From positions 806,001 through 870,000 of the forward strand of contig NZ_CP045118.1 of assembly GCF_009189165.1 (NCBI RefSeq): DNA of 64,000 bases, written 5' to 3'. Position numbers and translations under genes: made by a program. This document shows, piece after piece, positions 1 through 7,273 of this stretch (within the stretch, counting starts at the first letter, position 1; each line of letters opens with the position of its first letter). This DNA comes from Pseudomonas sp. SCB32 (GTDB lineage Bacteria; Pseudomonadota; Gammaproteobacteria; Pseudomonadales; Pseudomonadaceae). The notes below the pieces were generated by a model that was not told the origin of the DNA, did not search any database, and was given only the letters and a program-made list of their open reading frames with translations.

Positions 1-56
1 AACCTAGCATGCCGGGCATTCGCTTCACCCCATCTCCGGTTACCAGTCTTTTCGCC

Positions 57-683
57 ATGTCCCGTCCGCCTCGTCCCGCATCCCGTCGTCCCTCTCCCCG
101 TCCTGCGCCGCGCCGCGTGGCCAAGGCGCCGCCAGCACAGCCACGGCTGATCCTGCTGAACAAGCCGTTCGACGTGCTGACTCAATTCAACGATAGCGAG
201 GGCCGGGCGACCCTGAAGGATTTCGTCGAGGTGTCGGGCGTCTATCCCGCCGGACGGCTGGATCGTGACAGCGAAGGCCTGTTGCTGCTGACCAACGACG
301 GCCGCCTGCAGGCGCGCATCGCCGATCCCAAGCACAAGCTGCCGAAGACCTATTGGGTGCAGGTGGAGGGAGAGCCGAGCGACGAGCAGCTCGAACAGCT
401 GCGCAAGGGCGTGCAGCTCAATGACGGCCCGACCTTGCCGGCCGAGGCGCGACGTCTGGAAGAGCCGCAGCTGTGGGAGCGCAATCCGCCGGTGCGTTTC
501 CGCAAGTCGGTGCCGACCGCCTGGCTGGAACTGGTGATCCGCGAGGGGCGCAACCGCCAGGTGCGGCGGATGACGGCGGCCGTCGGCCTGCCGACCCTGC
601 GCCTGGTGCGCGTGCGAATCGGGCCGTGGAGCCTGGACGGTTTGCAGCCGGGACAGTGGCGGGACGTCAGCCCCGACCTCTGA
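57..683 (+). CDS. rluE: 23S rRNA pseudouridine synthase, RluE type
   Basis: This is a pseudouridine synthase of the RsuA/RluB/E/F family, which isomerises a uridine in 23S rRNA. The catalytic-loop motif [17 protein letters not shown] is intact, with the Asp of RLD as the nucleophile, and the C-terminal part has the family's [11 protein letters not shown] signature. The basic, proline-rich N-terminal tail (about 35 residues after this start) is common in proteobacterial RluE. An upstream in-frame ATG at 9 would add 16 residues. I chose 57 because MSRPPRP begins the basic tail seen in relatives. No S4 domain is visible, which favours RluE over RsuA or RluB. The gene converges on the DUF2788 gene. 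Confidence 0.88.
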   Translation: MSRPPRPASRRPSPRPAPRRVAKAPPAQPRLILLNKPFDVLTQFNDSEGRATLKDFVEVSGVYPAGRLDRDSEGLLLLTNDGRLQARIADPKHKLPKTYWVQVEGEPSDEQLEQLRKGVQLNDGPTLPAEARRLEEPQLWERNPPVRFRKSVPTAWLELVIREGRNRQVRRMTAAVGLPTLRLVRVRIGPWSLDGLQPGQWRDVSPDL

Positions 684-710
684 TGGCCGGGGCGGGCGCG
701 GGAGAGGGCG

Positions 711-914
711 TCAGAAGCCGCCTTCGAGCCCCGCGACGACGACGGACTTGATCAGGAAGCCGAGTACACCCAGGCCCAGGGCGAAGAACAGCACCATGGT
801 GCCCATGCGGCCGGCTTTGGACTTCTTCGCCAGATCCCAGACGATGAAGGCCATGAACAGGATCAGGCCGGTGACCAGGCCATACATCATCCAGTCTTCG
901 AAACTTTCGTTCAT
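711..914 (-). CDS. DUF2788 small membrane protein
   Basis: A 67-residue protein with two hydrophobic helices (about residues 10-27 and 38-58) separated by the basic loop DLAKKSKAGRMG. Size and pattern match the DUF2788 family found in pseudomonads. The role is unknown. It is convergent with rluE and sits alone. A TATAAT-like hexamer on the minus strand at 986-991 may be its -10 element, though no convincing -35 is seen. Confidence 0.75.
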   Translation of the reverse strand: MNESFEDWMMYGLVTGLILFMAFIVWDLAKKSKAGRMGTMVLFFALGLGVLGFLIKSVVVAGLEGGF

Positions 915-1378
915 TGCTGCTCCTGCCCGGTGCGGAGGTAGTCCGAGGGACGCCGGGGCTGAGGGTGGTGGTGGAGAAGGCGCGCATTATACGCATCTGG
1001 CTGATTACTGATCAGTCGTGTGCAGAAATTGATCAGTTGCTGCCGTGGCGGGGGCGAATGGCCGGTGAAGTTCGCGCTGCGGGGCGGTTGGCGGGGAAAT
1101 TTCCGGTAATAGATGCGTCTTGCGGATGGAGTGGTGCGCTGCTGTGTCGCAGGTGGCGGCCCTGCCGGCAACCCCCGTGGTACCAAATAGGGGACGGAGT
1201 CCGGCCCTATGCGGGCGCAAGGTAGTGGCATTTCCCTGCAGCAGTCGATTCATCCGGGATGGATTTCGCGGACAACGTCCGCTCCTACGGGAGCACATCA
1301 TGCTCTGGCTTTGCTCTGCAGGACTTCCAGCGAAATATCCGCGCACACCGGACCGCCCCTTTCAGGAGGCCGAGTGGA

Positions 1379-1436
1379 ATCGGAGTTTCAGGGGCTGAGC
1401 GGCATGGATGCCGCGGCGGGCCCCTGAAACTCCGAT
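1379..1436. repeat. 17-bp-arm inverted repeat
   Basis: The arm at 1379-1395 (ATCGGAGTTTCAGGGGC) is matched perfectly by its reverse complement at 1420-1436. The loop itself contains GGCATGGATGCC. The following sequence, up to the insertion sequence, resembles a dispersed intergenic element that I remember from many pseudomonad genomes; this cannot be checked here. Confidence 0.7.
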
Positions 1437-1501
1437 GGAGCGAGGGGAGTCCCGCGAAGCGGGACCCGGATGTAGGGGCAAGCCTTCTTGGTTACTTCTT
1501 C

Positions 1502-1510
1502 GGCGTTTGG
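1502..1510. repeat. Left target-site duplication of the IS481 element
   Basis: The 9-mer GGCGTTTGG directly abuts the left end and is repeated exactly at 2773-2781. Joining the flanks through one copy restores a hairpin-like segment (GGTTACTTCTT ... GGAAAAGTGACTC), so the element landed in the loop of an existing palindromic repeat. Confidence 0.88.
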
Positions 1511-2772
1511 TGTACGGACCGGAGACATAGCTGACAGGTGTACGGGGACATGGTTGACACTTTCTGGCGAGCCAGCCTTGCCGGGAAACCATCATGCCCT
1601 GGGACACGAGAGACGCTATGAGCCTGAAAGAGGAATTCATTGCCCTGGCCTTGCATCCCGATAGCAATCGAAGGGAGCTGTGCCGACGTTTCAACATCAG
1701 TCCGCAGACGGCCTACAAGTGGCTGAGGCGCTATGAGGAGCAAGGCCCTCCAGGATTGCAGGAGCAATCTCGGCGTCCGTGCGGCAGCCCGCGCCAAACC
1801 CCGGAAGCGTTGGAGAAGGAAGTACTTGCCCTTCGCTTGGCGCATCCAGCCTGGGGTGGACGCAAGATCAGCCATGCCTTGACGCGTCGTATCGCCCCCA
1901 GCACCGTGACGAACATCCTGCATCGCAACGGGCTGATTGTGCCGCCGGAAATTGAAGCGAAAAAACCGTGGCAGCGCTTCGAACACGAAGCCCCCAACGA
2001 TCTTTGGCAGATGGACTTCAAGGGGTATTTCCCCACCCAGAAGGGACAGTGCCATCCACTGACGCTGATCGACGATCATTCCCGTTTCAACCTGGCGATC
2101 CAGGCGTGCGCCAATGAACGACGGGAAACCGTTCAGGAGCGGCTGACCGAGGTATTTCGGCGCTATGGGCTACCGGCCCGGATCAACACTGACAACGGAT
2201 CGCCCTGGGGCTCACCGCGTAATCCCGGCGAGCTTTCAGCGCTAGGCGTTTGGCTCGTCAGTTTGGGCATCCGGCTGAGCTTCAGCCGCCCTTATCATCC
2301 CCAAACTAACGGCAAGAATGAGCGTTTCCATCGAGCACTCAAACTGGAAGTTCTGAAGGGCCGGCATTTCCATGATCTCGCCGAGGCTCAAGTAGCCTTT
2401 GATCGCTGGCGAGAGATCTATAACCACCAGCGACCTCATGAAACGCTGGGGTACCGGGTTCCAATGGAACGTTATCGAGCCAGTCCCTGGCCGTACCCGG
2501 AGCAGCCCGTGGAGTTCGAGTACGGACTGGACGATGTGCTGGCTAAGGTCTACCACAGCCGCTTTCGCTTCCGAAAACGCTACTTCCGCATCGCCAAGGG
2601 ACTCGCTGGGCAGCACATCGCGATACGTCCACGCCAGGACAGTGAACTTCTGTTCGATGTGTATTTCTGCTATCAGCTACTACGAACCATCGACCTGAAC
2701 AGCCCCGATTACGGGCCATAATGTGTCAACCATGTCCCCGCACATGTGTCCACCATGTCTCCAGTCCGTACA
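1511..2772 (+). mobile_element. Complete IS481-family insertion sequence (1262 bp)
   Basis: The element is bounded by imperfect terminal inverted repeats of about 50 bp. The left end (1511 on) starts TGTACGGACCGGAGACAT, and the right end read inward from 2772 starts TGTACGGACTGGAGACAT. Both arms finish with GGGGACATGGTTGACAC beside the transposase. A 9-bp direct repeat, GGCGTTTGG, flanks it at 1502-1510 and 2773-2781, the expected target duplication. The ends start TG and finish CA, as is usual in IS481. The intact transposase and intact ends suggest a recent, possibly mobile copy. Confidence 0.93.
1594..2721 (+). CDS. IS481-family DDE transposase
   Basis: A 375-residue transposase. The N-terminus has a helix-turn-helix (LCRRFNISPQTAYKWLRRYEEQG) that should bind the terminal repeats. 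The rve-type core shows the three acidic residues in WQMDFKG, NTDNGSPW and KNERFHR. The motif RPHETLGYRVPMERY at the C-terminal end of the core is typical of IS481. The first ATG gives an MPW start, common in the family; an internal ATG at 1618 is possible. The gene fills most of the element and shows no frameshift, so it is probably functional. Confidence 0.93.
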   Translation: MPWDTRDAMSLKEEFIALALHPDSNRRELCRRFNISPQTAYKWLRRYEEQGPPGLQEQSRRPCGSPRQTPEALEKEVLALRLAHPAWGGRKISHALTRRIAPSTVTNILHRNGLIVPPEIEAKKPWQRFEHEAPNDLWQMDFKGYFPTQKGQCHPLTLIDDHSRFNLAIQACANERRETVQERLTEVFRRYGLPARINTDNGSPWGSPRNPGELSALGVWLVSLGIRLSFSRPYHPQTNGKNERFHRALKLEVLKGRHFHDLAEAQVAFDRWREIYNHQRPHETLGYRVPMERYRASPWPYPEQPVEFEYGLDDVLAKVYHSRFRFRKRYFRIAKGLAGQHIAIRPRQDSELLFDVYFCYQLLRTIDLNSPDYGP

Positions 2773-2781
2773 GGCGTTTGG
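2773..2781. repeat. Right target-site duplication of the IS481 element
   Basis: Exact copy of the 9-mer at 1502-1510, immediately outside the right inverted repeat. Confidence 0.88.
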
Positions 2782-3116
2782 AAAAGTGACTCGCCCGAGG
2801 GGGCGAAACAGAATCTCTCAGCACACGCCGAAGCGGCGCAGAAATGCCCGACCAAAAGCACTGCGGAGAAAGTCCTCTACACATTGTCTTTTGGATCCCC
2901 GCGTTCGCGGGGAAGACGATTGCGGAGGGCGGTGCATGACATCGTCACTCCCGCGAACGCGGGAGCCCAAAAGACAGTTGCTCCTACAAAGGAACACACC
3001 TTTCGTACGAGCGGACTTTGTCAGCGAATGATGTCAGCGCCTACACCGGAATAATGGCCGTGTGCGGTTCGCGAGCAATGACTGGGCGTCTCCCTTGCTC
3101 CTACAAAAGGCAACGA
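2782..3116. other. Intergenic region with a REP-type palindrome
   Basis: No gene is visible in this 335-base stretch between the insertion sequence and the Lrp-type gene. Its main content is the inverted repeat at 2886-2975. It also holds scattered fragments of the GCTCCTACAA type that belong to REP families. Confidence 0.6.
2886..2975. repeat. REP/BIME palindrome (CCCGCGTTCGCGGG family)
   Basis: Outer arms GTCTTTTGG and CCAAAAGAC pair perfectly. Inside them are two copies, in opposite orientation, of a core CCCGCG-TTCG-CGGG. The same core recurs at 21310-21388 and inside the SagB-type gene at 31396-31520. Confidence 0.8.
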
Positions 3117-3596
3117 TCAAACCCGCAAGTGATCCAACGGCAGCTCGGTGCTCGCCAGCACATTACGCAGCACGAAACTCGAGCGCACGCTGGTGACGCC
3201 CTCGATGCGGGTCAAGGTGCCGAGCAGGAAGTGCTGGTAGCGCTCCATGTCCGGCACCATCACCTTGAGCTGGTAGTCCGCGTCCATCCCGGTCACCAGG
3301 CTGCACTCCAGGACTTCCGGGCATTTGCCGATGATCTGCTGGAAGTGCTCGAAGCGCTCCGGCGTGTGGCGGTCCATGCCGATCAGGACGAAGGCGGTGA
3401 GGCTCAGGCCGAGTTTCTTGCTGTCGAGCAGGGCGACCTGGCGGACGATGTAGCCGTCGTCTTCCAGCTGTTTGACCCGCCGCGAGCAGGGGGAGGGCGA
3501 CAGGCCGATGCGTTCGGCCAGCTCCTGGTTGGAGATGCGCGCGTCACGCTGCAGTTCGGCGAGAATGCGCAGGTCGTAGCGGTCCAGCTTGTCCAT
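3117..3596 (-). CDS. Lrp/AsnC-family transcriptional regulator
   Basis: A 159-residue regulator. It has an N-terminal winged helix-turn-helix (about residues 4-60, with NQELAERIGLSPSPCSRRVKQLEDDGYI) and a C-terminal RAM/AsnC ligand-binding domain (about 65-145, with VTGMDADYQLKVMV). Proteins of this family sense amino acids and usually control a neighbouring amino-acid gene. Here the only neighbours are a noncoding region and an unrelated exported protein, so the target cannot be read from context. Confidence 0.9.
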   Translation of the reverse strand: MDKLDRYDLRILAELQRDARISNQELAERIGLSPSPCSRRVKQLEDDGYIVRQVALLDSKKLGLSLTAFVLIGMDRHTPERFEHFQQIIGKCPEVLECSLVTGMDADYQLKVMVPDMERYQHFLLGTLTRIEGVTSVRSSFVLRNVLASTELPLDHLRV

Positions 3597-4036
3597 GAAA
3601 GCCTCGTGTTTCTATTGAATTGCGCTTATGGCGTAATTTTTAGGAATTTGTTGCTCGTGTGGTGCCTATATGAGCAATCTTAGCAATCATTTCCTCGCTC
3701 TGTCGCCGTAGTATTTCTTCCAGATTCACAGCCCGGACATCACGTCCCCCTGCGATCCGCCCAATCAGGCGTTTCGCGGCCCGCCGACCCAACAGGATCG
3801 CGCCGGCCACCGGGCTACGCACTGCCCAGAAGGCGGAGCGAGGTGAGCCGGCGCCAACAGCGACGAGCAGGACGAGATTCCCGAAGGGAGGCTGACGAGC
3901 CTCCCTTTTTTCTTGCCCGCGATTTCTCTGCCATCTTTACCCTGACTTTACTCAGTGCCTTGCAATACGGGGCCTGCGCCGTGGTCTATGGCAATGTCAC
4001 ATCACTGTTTTCGGCCCAGGCCGAAGTGAGGCGTTC
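3597..4036. other. 440-base noncoding region ending in an orphan terminator
   Basis: This region lies between two divergent genes. A strong plus-strand intrinsic terminator sits at 3886-3911, with no plus-strand gene upstream of it. Reading frames in the region (a GTG-start frame at 3640-3822 minus and a frame at 3843-4040 plus) look like chance. A small RNA running rightward from roughly 3650-3800 is the simplest explanation, but its start is not defined. Confidence 0.4.
3886..3911 (+). terminator. Strong intrinsic terminator with no assigned gene
   Basis: An 8-bp perfect stem (GGGAGGCT and AGCCTCCC) with loop GACG is followed directly by six T residues. The nearest upstream gene is on the other strand. 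Confidence 0.85.
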
Positions 4037-5263
4037 ATGAAGTCGGGCATCTGGCCGTTCGCCGGGGTTACGCTGCTTTCCCTGGCCATCGCTGCCCAGG
4101 CACTGGCAGCCGAGCCACAGGACCAGTCCGGTCAGTCCCAGGGGCGACCCGCCGCCAGCCAGGGCAATAATGGCGGCGGACGGACGCCGATGTCCCACGA
4201 GGGGCCGAGCCGCCCCATGGGCAATTGGCAGCAGCGCCCGGCTGAAAATTCGGGCGGACAATGGCAAGGCCATCCGCAAGGGAACGGCAATGGCCAGTGG
4301 CAGGGCCACCCGCAAGGGAACGGCAATGGCCAGTGGCAGGGCCACCCGCAAGGGAACGGCAATGGCCAGTGGCAAGGCCACCCTCAGGGCAATGGCAACG
4401 GCCAATGGCAAGTCCATCCGCAAGTGAACGGCAATGGTCAGTGGCAGGGCCATCCACCCGCCAGCAATGGCGGGCAATGGCAGGGGAACCCCAGGGGTGA
4501 CCATGACTGGCATGGCAATTCACCGGGCAACAACGGTGGGCAGTGGTCGGGCCGTCCGCCCGCCGCCAATGCCAATCCGGGAATTCCCCCGCCCAGCGGT
4601 AACGACCAGTGGCACGGCCGCCCAATCGGCGCCGGCACCACTCAATGGCAAGGCGAGCATTCCGACCGGCCGGGCTGGCAAGGGGGCTCGCGTCCGCCTC
4701 CCGGTGGCTGGCAGGGGCGCCCGCCGCCGTCCCATGGCAACTGGGGGCCGCATCCCTCCTACTGGCGTCCGGGCTATGTGGTGAACAGCGTACCGGCCGG
4801 GCACTATCGGGTGCCTTATCGCGGGGCGGATTACTTCTTCGACGACGGCTACTGGTATCGCCCGTATGGCTCGCGCTACGTGGTGGTGACGCCGCCCTAT
4901 GGCGTGCGCGTGCGCTACCTGCCGTCCTACGCCGAACAGGTGTGGATCGGCAGCATCGGCTACTTCCTGGTGGCGGGGACCTACTACCTGTGGCAGGCCG
5001 ATTCGCAGGAGTACGAGGTGGTGGCGCCGCCGATGGAGCAGCCGCTGGTGGCGCAGTCAGCCTACGACGTGATCGCGTACCCGATGTATGGACAGGGGCC
5101 GGACCAGCAGAACCGCGACCGCTATGAATGCCATCAGTGGGCTGCCAACCAGAGCGGCTTCGACCCGGCCGCGGCGACGTACGCACCGCCGGCCTATGTC
5201 GCCGACAACTACCGCCGCGCCCTCGGCGCGTGCCTGAGCGGGCGCGGCTACAGCGTCAACTGA
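4037..5263 (+). CDS. Exported repeat-rich protein with DUF6515-like C-terminus
   Basis: A 408-residue protein. The signal peptide occupies about residues 1-25, ending ALA before AEP. A long disordered Gly/Asn/Gln/Trp/Pro-rich segment (about 26-250) contains six to seven tandem 12-residue units of the form QWQGHPQGNGNG. The C-terminal domain (about 255-408) is rich in Tyr and Val (GADYFFDDGYWYRP, VVVTPPYGVRVRYLP) and ends with a YECHQWAANQSGFDP segment. This matches the DUF6515 type of periplasmic or outer-membrane proteins. The function is unknown. Repeat number is likely to vary between strains. Confidence 0.8.
   Translation: MKSGIWPFAGVTLLSLAIAAQALAAEPQDQSGQSQGRPAASQGNNGGGRTPMSHEGPSRPMGNWQQRPAENSGGQWQGHPQGNGNGQWQGHPQGNGNGQWQGHPQGNGNGQWQGHPQGNGNGQWQVHPQVNGNGQWQGHPPASNGGQWQGNPRGDHDWHGNSPGNNGGQWSGRPPAANANPGIPPPSGNDQWHGRPIGAGTTQWQGEHSDRPGWQGGSRPPPGGWQGRPPPSHGNWGPHPSYWRPGYVVNSVPAGHYRVPYRGADYFFDDGYWYRPYGSRYVVVTPPYGVRVRYLPSYAEQVWIGSIGYFLVAGTYYLWQADSQEYEVVAPPMEQPLVAQSAYDVIAYPMYGQGPDQQNRDRYECHQWAANQSGFDPAAATYAPPAYVADNYRRALGACLSGRGYSVN
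4259..4510 (+). repeat. 36-bp in-frame tandem repeats
   Basis: About seven units of 36 bp encode QWQGHPQGNGNG. The first four are nearly identical in DNA. The fifth carries two Gly-to-Val changes (QWQVHPQVNGNG) and the last two are degenerate. The identical copies imply recent expansion by slippage or recombination. Confidence 0.9.
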
Positions 5264-6152
5264 TGGTCTCTTTGCCCACCACTTCCTGCGGATCGGCGTG
5301 CACCAGCACCTCGGCCCGCGGGAACTCCTTGTGGATCGCCAGCACCGCCTCGTCGCACAGCAGGTGCGCCTTGGACAGGGTCAGCTCGCCGGGCAGTTCC
5401 AGGTGCAGCTGGACGAACCAGTGAGTACCGGAAATCCGCGTGCGCAGGTCGTGGGCGCCGAGCACGCCGGGCACTTCGCGCACCAGTTCGAGCATGCGCG
5501 TGCTGACGTCCGGGGGCAGTTCCTCGTCCATCAGCACGGCGATGGATTCGCGGGCGATCTGGAAGGAGCTCCAGAGGATGTACAGGGCGATGCCCAGGCC
5601 GAAGATCGCATCCATCTGCTGCCAGCCGAACTGCGCCAGCACCAGGGCCACCAGGATGCTGCTGTTGAGCAGCAGGTCCGAGCGGTAATGCAGCGAGTCG
5701 GCGCGGATGGCGTTGGAGCCGGTGATCCTCACCACGTACCCCTGCACGGCCAGCAGCGCGGCGGTGAGGACCAGGGACAGGATCATGACCGCGATGCCCC
5801 AGCCGGCAGCCTCCACCGGCGCCGGGTGTTGCAGGCGGTCGATGGCCTGGGCGCCGACCAGCACCGCACTCACCGCGATGAACAGCGCCTGGGCCAGGCC
5901 CGAGAGGGATTCGGCCTTGCCGTGGCCGTAGCGGTGGTCGTCGTCCGCCGGGCGGATGGCGTAGTGCACCGCCAGCAGGTTGAGGAATGAGGCGGCGCCG
6001 TCGAGCAGCGAGTCGGTCAGGCCGGCGAGCAGGCTGACCGAGCCGCTGAGCCACCAGACGATGGCTTTGGCTATTACAAGGGTGATGGCCACGCCGAGCG
6101 ACGAGAAGGTCGCCAGGCGCAGCAGGTGGGTATTGCTGGCGTGGGTGATCAT
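5256..6152 (-). CDS. Cation diffusion facilitator, FieF-like divalent metal exporter
   Basis: A 298-residue inner-membrane antiporter exporting divalent metals such as Fe2+ or Zn2+. It has about six membrane helices. The metal-site Asp pair is in TDSLLDGAASFLNL and a second pair is in HYRSDLLLNSS. The loop DDDHRYGHGKAESLSGL is typical of the FieF branch. The C-terminal cytoplasmic domain has the usual alpha-beta fold (HWFVQLHLELPG). The start is an ATG overlapping the stop of the upstream DinB gene (ATGA), so the two are translationally coupled. Confidence 0.9.
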   Translation of the reverse strand: MITHASNTHLLRLATFSSLGVAITLVIAKAIVWWLSGSVSLLAGLTDSLLDGAASFLNLLAVHYAIRPADDDHRYGHGKAESLSGLAQALFIAVSAVLVGAQAIDRLQHPAPVEAAGWGIAVMILSLVLTAALLAVQGYVVRITGSNAIRADSLHYRSDLLLNSSILVALVLAQFGWQQMDAIFGLGIALYILWSSFQIARESIAVLMDEELPPDVSTRMLELVREVPGVLGAHDLRTRISGTHWFVQLHLELPGELTLSKAHLLCDEAVLAIHKEFPRAEVLVHADPQEVVGKETIS

Positions 6153-6661
6153 GTGTCCATGCGGTTGGGCAGGAAATAGATGTAATCGAGCAGCGGCGCC
6201 TTCTGGCCGATGGCGGTCAGCGCCGCGCTCATCTGGCCGCGGTGGTGGGTGCCGTGATTGACCACATGCTGGACGATGTTGGCCAGGCTCTGGCGATGCT
6301 CCTGGCCGGCCATGTTGCGGTAGGCCAGCGCACTGCCGAGGGTGGCGTCGGTCTGCTTGTCGAGCCACAGCCGCCAGGCGTCGACGCCTTCCTTGAGGAA
6401 GGCGGTGAGGCCCGCGCGGTCGGGCGCCGCCTCAGCGTCCAGGCGTTCGAACTGCCAGGGCTCTCGCTGCACACGGGCGAACCAGATGCGGTCGACCACC
6501 GCGAGGTGGTTGAGGGTACCGTGCAGGCTGTCGAAGAACAGCCCGCGCGGTGCGCGATAGGCCGCCTCATCCAGAGGCGCGACGGCCTCCAGGATGCGGT
6601 CGTAGGCCCACTGGTGGTACGCCAGGAGTTGCTGAAGGTGTGAAGCGAGAGCGCCGTGCAT
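6149..6661 (-). CDS. DinB-family metal-dependent protein
   Basis: A 170-residue four-helix-bundle protein of the DinB/YfiT superfamily. Candidate metal-binding histidines are in GTLNHLAVVD (about residue 52) and NHGTHHRGQ (about residues 135-140), the usual three-His arrangement. Many members are thiol-dependent transferases but the substrate here is unknown. The gene overlaps the CDF exporter by 4 bases, suggesting co-expression; whether the two act together is unproven. Confidence 0.85.
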   Translation of the reverse strand: MHGALASHLQQLLAYHQWAYDRILEAVAPLDEAAYRAPRGLFFDSLHGTLNHLAVVDRIWFARVQREPWQFERLDAEAAPDRAGLTAFLKEGVDAWRLWLDKQTDATLGSALAYRNMAGQEHRQSLANIVQHVVNHGTHHRGQMSAALTAIGQKAPLLDYIYFLPNRMDT

Positions 6662-6662
6662 A

Positions 6663-7079
6663 TCAAGCCTCCGGGTGCATTCCCAGGCTGGCGAGTTGTT
6701 GGAGGCTGCCGCTGCGCTGGATCAGACGCGGGTCGTCCAGCGGCAGGCTGCGGCCGGTTTCGTGCTCGATGATCGCCTTGAGTTTAGCCTTGTCGACGGT
6801 GCCGTCTTCACTCACTGCATCCTTGAGCTTATCCGGCGCGACCGAGTACTTGGCATCGGGCAGGTAGATGGCGCCGGTAGCGAAGTCTACGCCGAAGGCG
6901 ATCAGGCCCGGGATGATGTAGAACAACAGACCGATGGCGTCGAAGACCGCGATGGCCGGGTCGATTCGGCCGTCGATCTGGCCGCGGCGATCGGGGTAGA
7001 AGATAGTGCCGCAGGCCGTCAGTTGACTGAACAGGGTGGCGCAAAGAACCGCGCAGGACACACGGGTAGCGAGACGCAT
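6663..7079 (-). CDS. Putative lipoprotein of unknown function
   Basis: A 138-residue protein with a lipoprotein signal peptide. The lipobox is LTAC with Cys23 as the lipidated residue, followed by GTIFYPDRRGQ. A hydrophobic stretch (about 43-70, AVFDAIGLLFYIIPGLIAFGVDFATG) may pack on or enter a membrane. The C-terminal half looks soluble. Pseudomonads carry similar proteins that databases sometimes call polyribonucleotide nucleotidyltransferase; nothing in the sequence supports that name. It lies one base upstream of the DinB gene and may share its transcript. Confidence 0.75.
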   Translation of the reverse strand: MRLATRVSCAVLCATLFSQLTACGTIFYPDRRGQIDGRIDPAIAVFDAIGLLFYIIPGLIAFGVDFATGAIYLPDAKYSVAPDKLKDAVSEDGTVDKAKLKAIIEHETGRSLPLDDPRLIQRSGSLQQLASLGMHPEA

Positions 7080-7273
7080 GGAGAACCTCCGGGAGGATGA
7101 TGCCGGTAACTATATCAACGAGCTCGCTGCCGTTGCTGGCAGATTCGCACTATGTGGCGAGCTCGCTGCTTCTAAGACTCCTGAGTAGACCTTGCGGTTC
7201 GCCCGGTATAATCGCCGCGCCCCCGCGTCCGCCGGGTTACCGCAGCATGAAGTTTGGAATTTACGGAGCCGGC

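Larger units (their letters stand above)
915..1510. other. Intergenic region with repeat-derived palindromes
   Basis: About 600 bases with no convincing gene. It holds a perfect 10-bp palindrome at 1007-1016, a REP-like stretch around 1250-1300, and a long hairpin (1379-1436) just before the conserved segment interrupted by the insertion sequence. Short reading frames here lack coding character. Confidence 0.6.

Noticed and set aside
3640..3822. 60-residue minus-strand frame starting with GTG
   Set aside because: No ribosome binding site or family match; it runs through a region better explained as noncoding.
4259..4510. Regular repeats considered as a CRISPR array
   Set aside because: The units are directly adjacent, with no unique spacers, and are in frame in a protein gene.
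6663..7079. Annotation as polyribonucleotide nucleotidyltransferase
   Set aside because: The protein is a 138-residue lipoprotein with no RNase PH, KH or S1 domain.
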